Below, piece after piece: positions 9,076 to 16,931 of a stretch of 55,362 nt of DNA. How positions within the stretch are numbered: the first letter of the stretch is position 1; each line of letters starts with the position of its first letter. The stretch is from a virus, in IMG/VR virus record IMGVR_UViG_3300030329_004008, positions 1 to 55,362 of that record, one strand, 5' to 3'. The notes below the pieces were generated by a model. That model worked only from the letters and a program-made list of their open reading frames with translations. It was not told the origin of the DNA and did no database searches. The position numbers and the translations under genes are program-made.

Positions 9076-10701
9076 CTAGAATACTCCCTGATTATTATTA
9101 GGGGTATTACCGCCTGAATTGGAAGTGTTCATATCCGAGGTATCAAGATCTCCTGAAGTAGATGGTGGAGGATTCTCTGGCGGCTCTACAGTTACTCCTT
9201 GTTCTGGAATAGGCAAGTCTGCTCCTCCAGCAGTTGATGAAAATCCAGCTATTGACATATCGTTCATCTTTCCTGTCAAGGTTACTACCTTTGTTCCATC
9301 ATATAAATGCACCCCTAAATCGTTCATAAATACTATGCCATGAGCCGTAGGAAATGAATGAGACATTTTTCTTATTCCCATAAAGGGAAAAGTAGCATCA
9401 AGATAATCACCCATATCAGGAGAATAGTTTACAACAAATAAGCTCTTCCGCTTAAATACGAGCACCTTATCTGCAAATGTTTCTAGCTTAACAATCTCGT
9501 CACCGTCATTGGGAGTAACTGGAATGAAATTACTTTCTGGGAACTTATCAGGACAAATACCAAACGGTGGTGAAATAGAACTTTTTATCACTCTATCTGG
9601 ATACTTGATGCCATTTTGAAGAAAGTTCCCCGCATAAGTAACTCCATCTACAACTACAGCACTCTTATAGCTACAATCAATATTTTCATCGAATGCATGG
9701 CCGTTAATACTTCTATAGGTATTAGGTCCTAAGCGCTTTATATTAAAGGGAACAGTAAACATGACTTCATCCGCGCCACCGCCCCAATTTGCTTCATGTA
9801 TATCATTGAAGTTTTGTCTTGCACCTTTAATAAGATCTACATCTAACAATAGAGTCCAATCATCTGTTGTATCATCACGCTTAACGTATATTCTAGTTCC
9901 TACAATTCTGGAATTAAGAGTATGGAAATACAACTTAATGTGATCGCCACCTCCTCCAAAATATTGCCCTGCAGTAATAGTCACTGGAGAGCTGCTAAAC
10001 TCTTTTAATAAACTTTCTTGATGATCGTCATATACAAAAGAGTAAGCTATATTGTAATCTGCAGCTGCAATAGAGCCACCACTACCTCCTATATCTGTAC
10101 GAAAATTAACAGAACCATCAGTAAAGGTAGTGTCATTTGTGACAATGGCTCCTGCTGCAGGTGTGGCTAAATCAGCATCATGCCCACGCATATTGGCAGA
10201 GTAAGCATCTTCTCTAGCATTAGATGTATTTCCAAAGTGCGTTCTATTTATATATCCCCACCATCTGCGCTGATTAGCAGCTATTAACTGTCCATCACAT
10301 TGCCTTAAGACTCCATTATGAAAGAGGTAATTAGCCTCAACCCCGCTACTGGTACCCCACTCACTAGAACTTGTTATTTCTAAAGCAGTTGTAGTGTTAT
10401 CTTCATATACTTTGATGGAGTTGTTGTGATTTACAACGATATAGTTGCATGTATTATTAGCACCATTCTTATTTCTATCGGACCTGAATGTAAAAAATCC
10501 CTCACCAACCGCTGGACTTGCAGTTATTCCAGTATTGGCTATTCCTGTCCCCTGGAAGTTTCCTTGAACAGTCATTTTTCCTACTACAGAGAAGTCAACA
10601 TTCTGTGCTTCTTGACATTCAATATCGGAAATATCTGTAGCTTCTGCAGCATCATTTATACCACCATGGAATTGTCTGATATGTGCAACCTCTTTAGGCA
10701 T
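9076..10701 (-). CDS. Tail nozzle / phage stabilisation-type protein, 541 aa
   Basis: The N-terminus (IRQFHGGINDAAEATDISD, then CQEAQNVDFSVVGKM) matches the opening of podovirus tail tubular B and stabilisation proteins such as T7 gp12 and P22 gp10-like proteins: a short statement of net position, then the first propeller blade. Blades continue with KLETFADKVLVFKRKSLFVV and HGIVFMNDLGVHLYDG (about 395-460). The last 60 residues are low-complexity Pro/Ser/Thr/Asn/Gly. In these phages the protein forms the nozzle that closes the tail tube. The ATG overlaps the stop of the 59-aa gene upstream (TAATG). Confidence 0.78.
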   Translation of the reverse strand: MPKEVAHIRQFHGGINDAAEATDISDIECQEAQNVDFSVVGKMTVQGNFQGTGIANTGITASPAVGEGFFTFRSDRNKNGANNTCNYIVVNHNNSIKVYEDNTTTALEITSSSEWGTSSGVEANYLFHNGVLRQCDGQLIAANQRRWWGYINRTHFGNTSNAREDAYSANMRGHDADLATPAAGAIVTNDTTFTDGSVNFRTDIGGSGGSIAAADYNIAYSFVYDDHQESLLKEFSSSPVTITAGQYFGGGGDHIKLYFHTLNSRIVGTRIYVKRDDTTDDWTLLLDVDLIKGARQNFNDIHEANWGGGADEVMFTVPFNIKRLGPNTYRSINGHAFDENIDCSYKSAVVVDGVTYAGNFLQNGIKYPDRVIKSSISPPFGICPDKFPESNFIPVTPNDGDEIVKLETFADKVLVFKRKSLFVVNYSPDMGDYLDATFPFMGIRKMSHSFPTAHGIVFMNDLGVHLYDGTKVVTLTGKMNDMSIAGFSSTAGGADLPIPEQGVTVEPPENPPPSTSGDLDTSDMNTSNSGGNTPNNNQGVF

Positions 10702-10880
10702 TATTTTAACAACTGACTCTTCATTACATCTTCTATTGCACTATAGATTGAATCCAAAATCTTAGCTTCAGTCTTTTCATTGATAAATGGTATATCTACT
10801 TTATCATTTAAAGCATTAATAATCTTAGACTTAGTCTCATCATTAAATAAATGATTCATTAATATATCTTGCAATTGCAT
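10701..10880 (-). CDS. Small conserved-type helical protein, 59 aa
   Basis: I found this by translating the gap between its neighbours. It starts at the ATG at 10880 with a strong Shine-Dalgarno (AAGGAG, 5 nt upstream) and stops TAA at 10701, overlapping the nozzle ATG by one base. The sequence starts MQLQDILMNHLF and contains VDIPFINEKTEAKILDSIY. No function is known to me. It is amphipathic and helical, with no cysteines or membrane segment. Its operon position suggests a tail assembly or virion accessory role, which is inference only. Confidence 0.7.
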   Translation of the reverse strand: MQLQDILMNHLFNDETKSKIINALNDKVDIPFINEKTEAKILDSIYSAIEDVMKSQLLK

Positions 10881-10889
10881 TCTATCTCC

Positions 10890-11099
10890 TTAATACATGT
10901 TCTTTTTATTGTGATTATCTCTTCGTCCGAAACGATTCTTATCCAAGCTCATGGGAGAGGATGGGTCTGGTATCTTTGGAGCATCATTCCCAAACTCATT
11001 CACTTCCATAATTGGCTGGTTTGTTTCCTTTGCATAATTGTAGGCTTTCTCTCGGCCAGTATCTGTATATGCAAACTTCTTGTTTCCTACTATAGGCAT
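10890..11099 (-). CDS. Small phage protein of unknown function, 69 aa
   Basis: It begins MPIVGNKKFAYTDTGREKAY and is polar, with a Pro/Met-rich disordered C-terminal half ending KKNMY. It is preceded by AAGGAGG and follows the tiny basic gene by 10 bp. I know of no function. Short proteins with a GNKKFAYT-like opening occur beside tail genes in many environmental phages. It lies between membrane protein and nozzle genes. Confidence 0.7.
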   Translation of the reverse strand: MPIVGNKKFAYTDTGREKAYNYAKETNQPIMEVNEFGNDAPKIPDPSSPMSLDKNRFGRRDNHNKKNMY

Positions 11100-11109
11100 A
11101 ATAGCCTCC

Positions 11110-11187
11110 TTATTTTTTCTTTTTAGATTTTTTCTTCTTCTTAGGTCTTCCTACTTGTTTACCGTATGTTCCTTTACCCTTTGGCAT
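11110..11187 (-). CDS. Tiny Lys-rich protein, 25 aa (MPKGKGTYGKQVGRPKK...)
   Basis: ATG at 11187 with AAGGAG 5 nt upstream, stop TAA at 11110. The protein opens MPKGKGTYGKQVGRPKK and ends in an almost pure Lys tract, about half lysine overall. Similar tiny proteins with an MPKGKGTYG opening occur in the tail region of many uncultured marine phages. The function is unknown. The charge suggests nucleic acid or polyanion binding, perhaps packaged with DNA. It is too short for usual gene calling. Confidence 0.75.
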   Translation of the reverse strand: MPKGKGTYGKQVGRPKKKKKSKKKK

Positions 11188-11188
11188 T

Positions 11189-11440
11189 TTATTTCTCCTT
11201 CTTAAATAACTTAAGTATTATATCTTTAATAACAGCCACTGCTGTCATTGTTTTCTTGACTTCATCTTTTGCTTCTCTATTGCTATCAATTAATTTCACG
11301 GTAATGTCATGCAATTCCTTGATATCCTCTTGCACATCTCGTGTCAAAAACCTGATCAAATACATTAATGCATATCCCAACCCGACTGATACTGCAACAG
11401 GAACTCCCAGTGTCTCTATTACATCTAGTATCATTTCCAT
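11189..11440 (-). CDS. Holin-like small membrane protein, 83 aa
   Basis: One hydrophobic segment at about residues 10-30 (TLGVPVAVSVGLGYALMYLI) is followed by a charged, helical, Lys-rich cytoplasmic tail ending KLFKKEK. This is the layout of BhlA-type and other single-span phage holin or holin-like proteins. It lies in a lysis-associated cluster with a 51-aa membrane protein and a muralytic enzyme. It could instead be a regulator of the other holin. An ATG start was chosen; a nearby ATG in another frame is a shadow. Confidence 0.6.
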   Translation of the reverse strand: MEMILDVIETLGVPVAVSVGLGYALMYLIRFLTRDVQEDIKELHDITVKLIDSNREAKDEVKKTMTAVAVIKDIILKLFKKEK

Positions 11441-11448
11441 ACTGCATT

Positions 11449-11694
11449 TTACCTTTTCCTTGGTTTTCTTTTAGTCGTTTTAGCCTTTTGTAATACAACT
11501 ACATCAGACTGTGTTTCTAGCAATAACTCCTGCAAAGCATCCAATCTTGCCTGAAGTTTAGACATTTCAATATTGATCCTGTATACTTCTCGATCAAGAT
11601 CGTTTTCCTCATGTACATACTGTTCTAGAGGCTTTATTAGCTTTACTACCTCTTTTAGTATCTTTGGTAATAAAAGTCTTACTACTGTTCCCAT
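11449..11694 (-). CDS. Coiled-coil protein, possibly spanin-like or lysis accessory, 81 aa
   Basis: The N-terminus is moderately hydrophobic (GTVVRLLLPKILKEVVKLI). A long coiled coil follows (about 30-68, MSKLQARLDALQELLLETQS) and the tail is basic (KTTKRKPRKR). Its start lies inside the upstream metallophosphoesterase gene, giving an 86-nt out-of-frame overlap. In size and coiled-coil content it resembles small lysis accessory or tail assembly proteins, but no signal peptide or lipobox is visible. Function unknown. Confidence 0.6.
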   Translation of the reverse strand: MGTVVRLLLPKILKEVVKLIKPLEQYVHEENDLDREVYRINIEMSKLQARLDALQELLLETQSDVVVLQKAKTTKRKPRKR

Positions 11695-12466
11695 CTATTA
11701 GTGTCCCCCATATAGAAGTTTTTCCGTCTATTATTTGGACTACATCTACTGTAAAGTCTCCTTCTTCTCCGTAGAAATCTACAATAGCAAATGCATGTCC
11801 CCAATTAGTTATCCTGTTCTTTAGCCAAGCGTTGCTTTCGGCTCTCATATCTTTTAAGCATCCTATTGACCATGCAGCTTTAGGACCATCCATGTGAGTG
11901 GCAGTCATTTGCTGAAGATCATGATGATGGCCATACATAATATTACAACCAAGCTTTCGTAAATGATTTGCAGTATGATACTGTCCTGCATATTGATGCC
12001 CATGATATAGATACAACTTCCCAAGCTTAAGATGAGTACCCATAGCATGGTATTTGTAATTCCTTGACCTGAGGTTAACAACATTTTTAAATGCAAACTT
12101 AGCATACGGATACCGCTTAGTGAATTCATTAACCCAATTATCATGGTTTCCTTCACACATATGCTTTTCTTTGCAATCAATCTTATCCAGAGCTTCATCA
12201 ATAATATCCATCCCCAAATTAACATCAATTATATCATCATTACAGTCATTAAGCATGTATTCTAATGGCGGCTTCTCTCTTCCCTTATATTTAAATCTGG
12301 AAAAATGACTCCATTCTCCTACATCTCCTAAATCTACATATATATCTGGCTTCACCATTTCTATAGCCTGAGTAAGTACATTTATTGCAGCTTTATCGTG
12401 CAATGGAAAGTGCTTATCTGGCGTAATGATTGCCGTTCTAACTAAATTCTTTTTATGTCTGCCCAT
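11609..12466 (-). CDS. Calcineurin-like metallophosphoesterase, 285 aa
   Basis: All five metal-ligand blocks of the family are present: DKH (residues 17-19), DLGD (45-48), GNHD (106-109), HGH (155-157) and GHHH (179-182). Such enzymes hydrolyse phosphomonoesters or diesters with two metal ions. The substrate here is unknown (nucleotides, RNA ends or protein phosphates). I chose the ATG at 12466 because AAGGAG lies 5 nt before it; the ATG at 12487 would place that Shine-Dalgarno inside the gene. The 3' end overlaps the 81-aa gene by 86 nt. The place among lysis and tail genes, rather than among DNA metabolism genes, is notable. Confidence 0.88.
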   Translation of the reverse strand: MGRHKKNLVRTAIITPDKHFPLHDKAAINVLTQAIEMVKPDIYVDLGDVGEWSHFSRFKYKGREKPPLEYMLNDCNDDIIDVNLGMDIIDEALDKIDCKEKHMCEGNHDNWVNEFTKRYPYAKFAFKNVVNLRSRNYKYHAMGTHLKLGKLYLYHGHQYAGQYHTANHLRKLGCNIMYGHHHDLQQMTATHMDGPKAAWSIGCLKDMRAESNAWLKNRITNWGHAFAIVDFYGEEGDFTVDVVQIIDGKTSIWGTLIDGNSSKTFITKDTKRGSKANKASRTVCT

Positions 12467-12476
12467 AATATTCTCC

Positions 12477-12941
12477 TTAAAACCCAACTATCTTATAATC
12501 TTTATTAGCATCAACAAAGTGCTTAATTGTGCCTTTTCCAAGCTCTGTATTATACACCCTTTTCCAGTATTTTGCCTGGTCCTCTAAATTATTATGACTG
12601 GGTAATGCAAATTTATCCCTTCTGTATTTTAAGCGACAAAATGCCACCTGTAAGGCGATATTACTCATTACCCTATATGCAACATCACTTTCAGCATATC
12701 CGAGCTCTATGAGGCTATTTTCGATCTCAGGGCGATATTTAACATAATTATCCATTGTATCTGCTATAGTTTTAGGCTCTACTTGGAAAAAGCCTAATGC
12801 AGGGCCATTCCCCATCTGTTTGATATGTCTGAATCCTGTTTCAGCCATTCCAGTACGCATAATCATATGCAATGCATCTTTGCTATACATTCCCATAGTC
12901 TGCAATGCCCAGTATGTTATATTCTCTATATCTTTAATCAT
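12477..12941 (-). CDS. Lysozyme-like/transglycosylase-type muralytic enzyme, 154 aa
   Basis: The pattern RTGMAETGFRHI followed by GPALGFFQVEPKTIADT puts a candidate catalytic Glu at residue 34 and the conserved G-x-x-Q-V-x-P segment at 50-56, as in lysozyme-superfamily transglycosylases. It has no signal peptide, so release would depend on a holin. The gene directly upstream (51 aa) overlaps it by ATGA and looks like that holin. The role is host lysis by cutting peptidoglycan. A virion-borne muralytic role is an alternative. Confidence 0.75.
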   Translation of the reverse strand: MIKDIENITYWALQTMGMYSKDALHMIMRTGMAETGFRHIKQMGNGPALGFFQVEPKTIADTMDNYVKYRPEIENSLIELGYAESDVAYRVMSNIALQVAFCRLKYRRDKFALPSHNNLEDQAKYWKRVYNTELGKGTIKHFVDANKDYKIVGF

Positions 12942-13093
12942 TTAAGCTCCTTACGTATTTTAACTACAAGGTAGAACAAAGTTGCTATACCTACTAACAA
13001 GCTTACTACATCTGGCAATACATTCCAAAGCGAAAGCCAAAATCCTCCAATGCCTATTCCGCTTGTTTTGAGTGTGTCTATTGCATCTATCAT
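12938..13093 (-). CDS. Putative holin, 51 aa, one membrane span
   Basis: Found by translating the gap 12942-13110. ATG at 13093, with GGAG 9 nt upstream. It stops TGA at 12938 within ATGA, overlapping the muralytic gene start. After MIDAIDTLKTSG a hydrophobic stretch runs from about 14 to 45 (IGGFWLSLWNVLPDVVSLLV, then GIATLFYLVV) and the end is basic (KIRKELK), typical of small class II/III phage holins. Tight coupling to the endolysin-like gene supports a lysis role. Confidence 0.72.
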   Translation of the reverse strand: MIDAIDTLKTSGIGIGGFWLSLWNVLPDVVSLLVGIATLFYLVVKIRKELK

Positions 13094-13110
13094 TAAAAGT
13101 TACTCCAAAA

Positions 13111-14538
13111 TTACGTTGTGGTATCAAATTTCAAAACTATTACCATATGGGTATCATAAGGAATGTTGGTAGGATCGAATGACCACATCATAATATCACC
13201 TTTATCAAAATCATTCGTCCCTCCTGTAAAGTCAAATTCATAAGAAGTATCGTCTACGGACATATCTACAGTTACAGATTGAGTAGCTCCACCTAAAATT
13301 GAAGGAAGTTCAGAACCAGTAGGCGTATCATCTCTATACCAATTAATGACGCTACTATCACAAGCTGCTTCAGACCTTACAATAGCCTTTACCAGCACTC
13401 CGTCATAAGGAGCTACAAAAACTAAATTTTCACTACCGCCTGAACTTGAAGTAGTATCTCTTTGATTTTCTGCCCCTGCTATAAATAAAAAACTATTACT
13501 TGCTGTACTTATATATGCACCAAATCTTATAAAGTGAAACTGTGCTGCTAATATTGCATCATCTACATAAGTTTTTGTAGTAGCATCTGAACCAGCAGAT
13601 GGAGTATATGTACTTGCATTATCATGCAATGTAATATTCCCACCATTAGCATCTAATATAATATCTCCTTCAGCGTCCAAAACAATCCTATCACCTGAAG
13701 TAAGAGTCAAATGTGTACCATTGCTATATATAGATTCTCCACCAGTATCATAGAAGTATAATTTATTGTCTCCGCTGATCTTAACATCTCCAGCAACCTC
13801 TAATAATTCATCTGGATCACTCACTCCAATACCTACATTCCCTCCTGATGTTATAAGAGCATAATTAGTATCTGCGCCACTAACATTAATATCAATACCA
13901 ATATTTGATTGAGTTCCATCTGTAGCAGCTACCATATCTAGATCAATACCAGTCTGATTTACAGTCCCAACATGAGTTATGCTTTCACAATTCATGTCCA
14001 AATCTAAGCCAATGGAAGTTAATGTCTGCCCTGAAGCTATTATACCAGTTTGATCAAAATCTATCTGTAACCCAGTATCAGTACCAGTTGCTGTAAATAT
14101 GCCGTCTTTATCTAAAACCACAGTCCCAGTTCCATTTGGCTTTAAAGTTAAATCATAGTTAAGCGTTCCTATTAATTTCAAATTATTTGCAGTAGCTGTA
14201 TCAAAATACGCAAATTGCGTTCCACCCTTTTTTATACGTGTTTGTCCGCCACCAGCATCAAGTATAAGGTCTGCACTAAGAGCATTAATCTCAAGTACGT
14301 TGCCTGTCGAAGACTTAATCTCATAGTGACTATCTAGCTGAATATTTCCTCTTGGATTGCCAGAGCCTTTAAAATATATAGTATCGCCATCAGCATCGAA
14401 TGACAAGTCTCCACTAGTTAATATAGTATCTAAAGAAGATATTGTTAAATCGCCACTAGAATAAGTAACATCAGATAAATCATCTAATGCAGATGCACCG
14501 CCACTACTTGAGGAAGGATTATGAATCTTTATGCTCAT
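13111..14538 (-). CDS. Tail fibre/beta-repeat virion protein, 475 aa
   Basis: The Ser/Thr/Asp/Gly-rich repeat body (LTISSLDTILTSGDLSFDAD, then LILDAGGGQTRIKKGG) is typical of phage fibre shafts. A segment NVGIGVSDPDELLEVAGDVK at about 235-255 has the same motif that precedes S74 domains in other fibres, but no S74 chaperone follows. The C-terminal 130 residues instead form a compact domain ending DTHMVIVLKFDTTT, likely a tip or trimerisation domain. The stop lies 17 bp before the 51-aa holin gene. Receptor binding is inferred. Confidence 0.75.
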   Translation of the reverse strand: MSIKIHNPSSSSGGASALDDLSDVTYSSGDLTISSLDTILTSGDLSFDADGDTIYFKGSGNPRGNIQLDSHYEIKSSTGNVLEINALSADLILDAGGGQTRIKKGGTQFAYFDTATANNLKLIGTLNYDLTLKPNGTGTVVLDKDGIFTATGTDTGLQIDFDQTGIIASGQTLTSIGLDLDMNCESITHVGTVNQTGIDLDMVAATDGTQSNIGIDINVSGADTNYALITSGGNVGIGVSDPDELLEVAGDVKISGDNKLYFYDTGGESIYSNGTHLTLTSGDRIVLDAEGDIILDANGGNITLHDNASTYTPSAGSDATTKTYVDDAILAAQFHFIRFGAYISTASNSFLFIAGAENQRDTTSSSGGSENLVFVAPYDGVLVKAIVRSEAACDSSVINWYRDDTPTGSELPSILGGATQSVTVDMSVDDTSYEFDFTGGTNDFDKGDIMMWSFDPTNIPYDTHMVIVLKFDTTT

Positions 14539-14912
14539 GGAGACAGCTCCGTTACAGTTACATTTTTAGAACCGCTTGCACAAATCCCATTAACTGACCC
14601 AGTCCAACTATCAGTTGAAAAAGAGCCCCCATTTGCATTTAACCTAATCCCTTCATTAACAACTGCTGTGCTACCAATTCCAAGATATATAGTCTCATCG
14701 CTGTCATTTACAATTACTAATTCCTCCCTAGTAGAAAGTGCATCAACTATCGGAGTATTAGTACTCCCAATTGAAACTTTATCACTTGTAGTGCTAGTTG
14801 ATAGCTTTTTAGTTGTTGTATTAACATTAAGCTTTCCAGCTCCATCATCTACTGCATCCCCATCAGAATCTATTAGGGTTCTAGCTATTCCTGATCCAAC
14901 AACATTACTCAC
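14535..14912 (-). CDS. Small beta-rich virion protein, 125 aa
   Basis: GTG start with GGAG 7 nt upstream. Predicted to be beta-rich, with a segment EELVIVNDSDETIYLGIG like the FLFIKNTGSTDVWVTL and FLYVKNTGSSKNALVSL segments of the 128- and 180-aa proteins at 20527 and 19985. This suggests a family of related small structural or decoration proteins in this genome. No enzymatic motif. The stop overlaps the start of the fibre gene by 4 nt. Confidence 0.68.
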   Translation of the reverse strand: MSNVVGSGIARTLIDSDGDAVDDGAGKLNVNTTTKKLSTSTTSDKVSIGSTNTPIVDALSTREELVIVNDSDETIYLGIGSTAVVNEGIRLNANGGSFSTDSWTGSVNGICASGSKNVTVTELSP

Positions 14913-15864
14913 CTAGTATCTCCCTTAGTCCTGCCTTATCTATATTTTCTATCTTTCCTTTTAGATGAAGCCTAGCAACTTTATCTAGTTCATTTAATTT
15001 CCAATTATTGTATTGCTCCTTGATCTTAGCTATAGATTCTTTTTGCCTCTTAACAATTCCGTCTGAATCTTGCTGTGCCTTTTCCAAACGTCTTTCAGCT
15101 GATAGTATCTGACTCTGAATAGAGATGTAATCAGCTTGAGCTTTCTTTGCCAGGGCTTCATAGACCTCGGACTCATCCTTTTTCTCAGTCATTGTATTAT
15201 CTAATAATTTCATATGCTGATTGTGGGCACTTTCCTTTGCTATTCTCTCAGCGTCTTGTGCAGCTATAGATTTAGATATTTCCTCTTGCTTGATCTCTAT
15301 ATCTTTCTTAAATGCTTTAAATTCAGCTTCCAATGAGTCTCTAGCGCTTTTAGTAGCTACAGCATCAGTTCTAGCAGATTCAATCTCACCTTGCAATACC
15401 TTAATATCATGTTTGATATTTGCATATTCATCTTTAGCTGCCTTAATAGAGCCCTTAAGGTCAGTGTACCCTAAACGCTCTTTATTCAATGCATCTAAGG
15501 ATTTCTTCATCTTTGATTCGTTCTTTATTAGCTTCTCTATATTCATTTCAACACATCGTTCCTCATCAAGACTACGAGATAATCTTTCCTGAGATACTTC
15601 CAAATCTCTACGATTCTTATTCGCAATTTTTATGTTGCTATTTATTTCAGACTTTATACTGTCAAGATTAGAATGCTTACTATCTGATTCTTTTTGCACT
15701 ACCTTTATATCAGATTTAATAGATTTTAATTCAGCCTTTGCATCAGCCACCTGAGATTCTAACTTTTTCTTTTGAAGTTTTAATCTGTCATTAGCAGCTA
15801 TAATGGCTTGCTTAAGATCTTCTTTCTTGACTGGTATTTCAGGCCTTCTTTTATTTCCAAACAT
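14905..15864 (-). CDS. Long coiled-coil protein, 319 aa
   Basis: Nearly the whole chain (about 15-300) is heptad-like and rich in Lys, Glu, Ala, Asp, Ser and Ile (KKKLESQVADAKAELKSIKS, then ERRLEKAQQDSDGIVKRQKE). The N-terminus is basic (FGNKRRPEIPVKKEDL). It has no membrane segment or enzymatic motif. It could be a fibre connector, a tape-like spacer or a virion scaffold. Its place among fibre and small virion genes supports a structural function. Sequence alone cannot settle it, since coiled coils give misleading matches. Confidence 0.65.
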   Translation of the reverse strand: MFGNKRRPEIPVKKEDLKQAIIAANDRLKLQKKKLESQVADAKAELKSIKSDIKVVQKESDSKHSNLDSIKSEINSNIKIANKNRRDLEVSQERLSRSLDEERCVEMNIEKLIKNESKMKKSLDALNKERLGYTDLKGSIKAAKDEYANIKHDIKVLQGEIESARTDAVATKSARDSLEAEFKAFKKDIEIKQEEISKSIAAQDAERIAKESAHNQHMKLLDNTMTEKKDESEVYEALAKKAQADYISIQSQILSAERRLEKAQQDSDGIVKRQKESIAKIKEQYNNWKLNELDKVARLHLKGKIENIDKAGLREILGE

Positions 15865-15872
15865 AATCTCTC

Positions 15873-16505
15873 CTAGTGAAATGATAACACAGCTATATCA
15901 TCGTTAGCATTGTTTTCAGCTCCAGTATTCCACATATTAAGCCTAGTAATGTTTGTACCAGATATAGTAAATGGTAATTGATCTACACCAATTTTTATTA
16001 TTGGATTCTTAGAATGAGTCGCTGTATGATTGCTAAGATCACCTATTATCCATACCTTGGTGCCATCTGCGTGACTTGCTGCTACAGAAGAACCATACCC
16101 CCTGCCACCTGAGACAACAAGATTATAGGGTGAAACACGACTCAGAACTTTCATTATTTCAGCATTAACTAGAATTCCAACAGCAGGATCCCCAGAATCA
16201 ATAATTGTGGTAGCGTCATCCACTGTCAGAGATATTCCATCATCTGCAAAAGAACCATCTAGCACAGAACCTGAATCAGTAATGGTATCATTTAGATACA
16301 GATACAAATTATCATTACTAGCAACGGTTTGCCCTGGAATTGGATATATAATGACCTTTTTAGCTGGATTGCTAGGAAGAATATAGCTAGATGTTTTATA
16401 TCCTGCTAATGCAGTCCCCAAATCTAGCTCTTCATAATTCCAGTCACTGAATGCATCATAATTAAGTCCCTCCTGTATAAGAAAGGATGTTAATCCCTTG
16501 CCCAT
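15873..16505 (-). CDS. Virion protein paralogous to the next gene, with an inserted beta domain, 210 aa
   Basis: The N-terminus (GLTSFLIQEGLNYDAFSDWN, then YEELD) and C-terminus (QLPFTISGTNITRLN ... VLSFH) match the 121-aa neighbour at 16514, so the two arose by tandem duplication. This copy carries about 75 extra residues (about 85-160) of the pattern ISLTVDDATTIID ... GILVNAEIMKVL ... SGGRGYGSSVAASHADGTKV, a known phage beta-domain type with an RG-x-G-(T/S)..AH..G signature. Probably tail or head surface. Tandem orientation with 8-bp spacing. Confidence 0.72.
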   Translation of the reverse strand: MGKGLTSFLIQEGLNYDAFSDWNYEELDLGTALAGYKTSSYILPSNPAKKVIIYPIPGQTVASNDNLYLYLNDTITDSGSVLDGSFADDGISLTVDDATTIIDSGDPAVGILVNAEIMKVLSRVSPYNLVVSGGRGYGSSVAASHADGTKVWIIGDLSNHTATHSKNPIIKIGVDQLPFTISGTNITRLNMWNTGAENNANDDIAVLSFH

Positions 16506-16513
16506 ATCGCTCC

Positions 16514-16879
16514 TTAATGAAATGAAAGCACTGACAATGATTCCGATCCACCGCCACCAGCATTCGTTAATGTTAATGAAGTTATAGCTAGTCCAGTTAA
16601 AGTAAATGGTAAATCTCCAGTATCAATCTTGATTAGCTTATTTGTATCAGTCTGACCATTTATAGTAAGCGTTACTACGTCAGTCTCGCTAGTGATAGAC
16701 ACTCCATTAATATCTGGATCATTATATATAACTACTTTCTTTGCTGGGTTAGTATTGGTTATGTATTGCGCTGAATGTGCATTCGTATCACTTTGATCTA
16801 CTTCTTCATAATTCCAATCACTAAAAGCGTCAAAATTAACTGCTTGCTGTACCGTAAATTCTGTTAAGCCTCTTGCCAT
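16514..16879 (-). CDS. Small virion protein, uninserted paralogue, 121 aa
   Basis: Shares GLTEFTVQQAVNFDAFSDWN, NPAKKVVIY and the C-terminal LSVLSFH with the 210-aa protein, but lacks its inserted domain. Beta-rich, no cysteines, no membrane segment. The family is unknown to me. Position between the tail adaptor genes and the coiled-coil protein suggests a structural role. ATG preceded by AGGAGG. Confidence 0.72.
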   Translation of the reverse strand: MARGLTEFTVQQAVNFDAFSDWNYEEVDQSDTNAHSAQYITNTNPAKKVVIYNDPDINGVSITSETDVVTLTINGQTDTNKLIKIDTGDLPFTLTGLAITSLTLTNAGGGGSESLSVLSFH

Positions 16880-16931
16880 TATTACCTCCTACCCTAAGCA
16901 CTGGCGCGTGCATGAATGGGTATGTTTATTG

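Noticed and set aside
11307-11498. 63-aa minus-strand ORF overlapping the holin-like gene
   Set aside because: Basic, Cys-rich translation without domain sense; the 83-aa membrane protein frame is more credible.
12467-12487. Longer start for the metallophosphoesterase (ATG at 12487)
   Set aside because: The AAGGAG Shine-Dalgarno for the ATG at 12466 would lie inside it.
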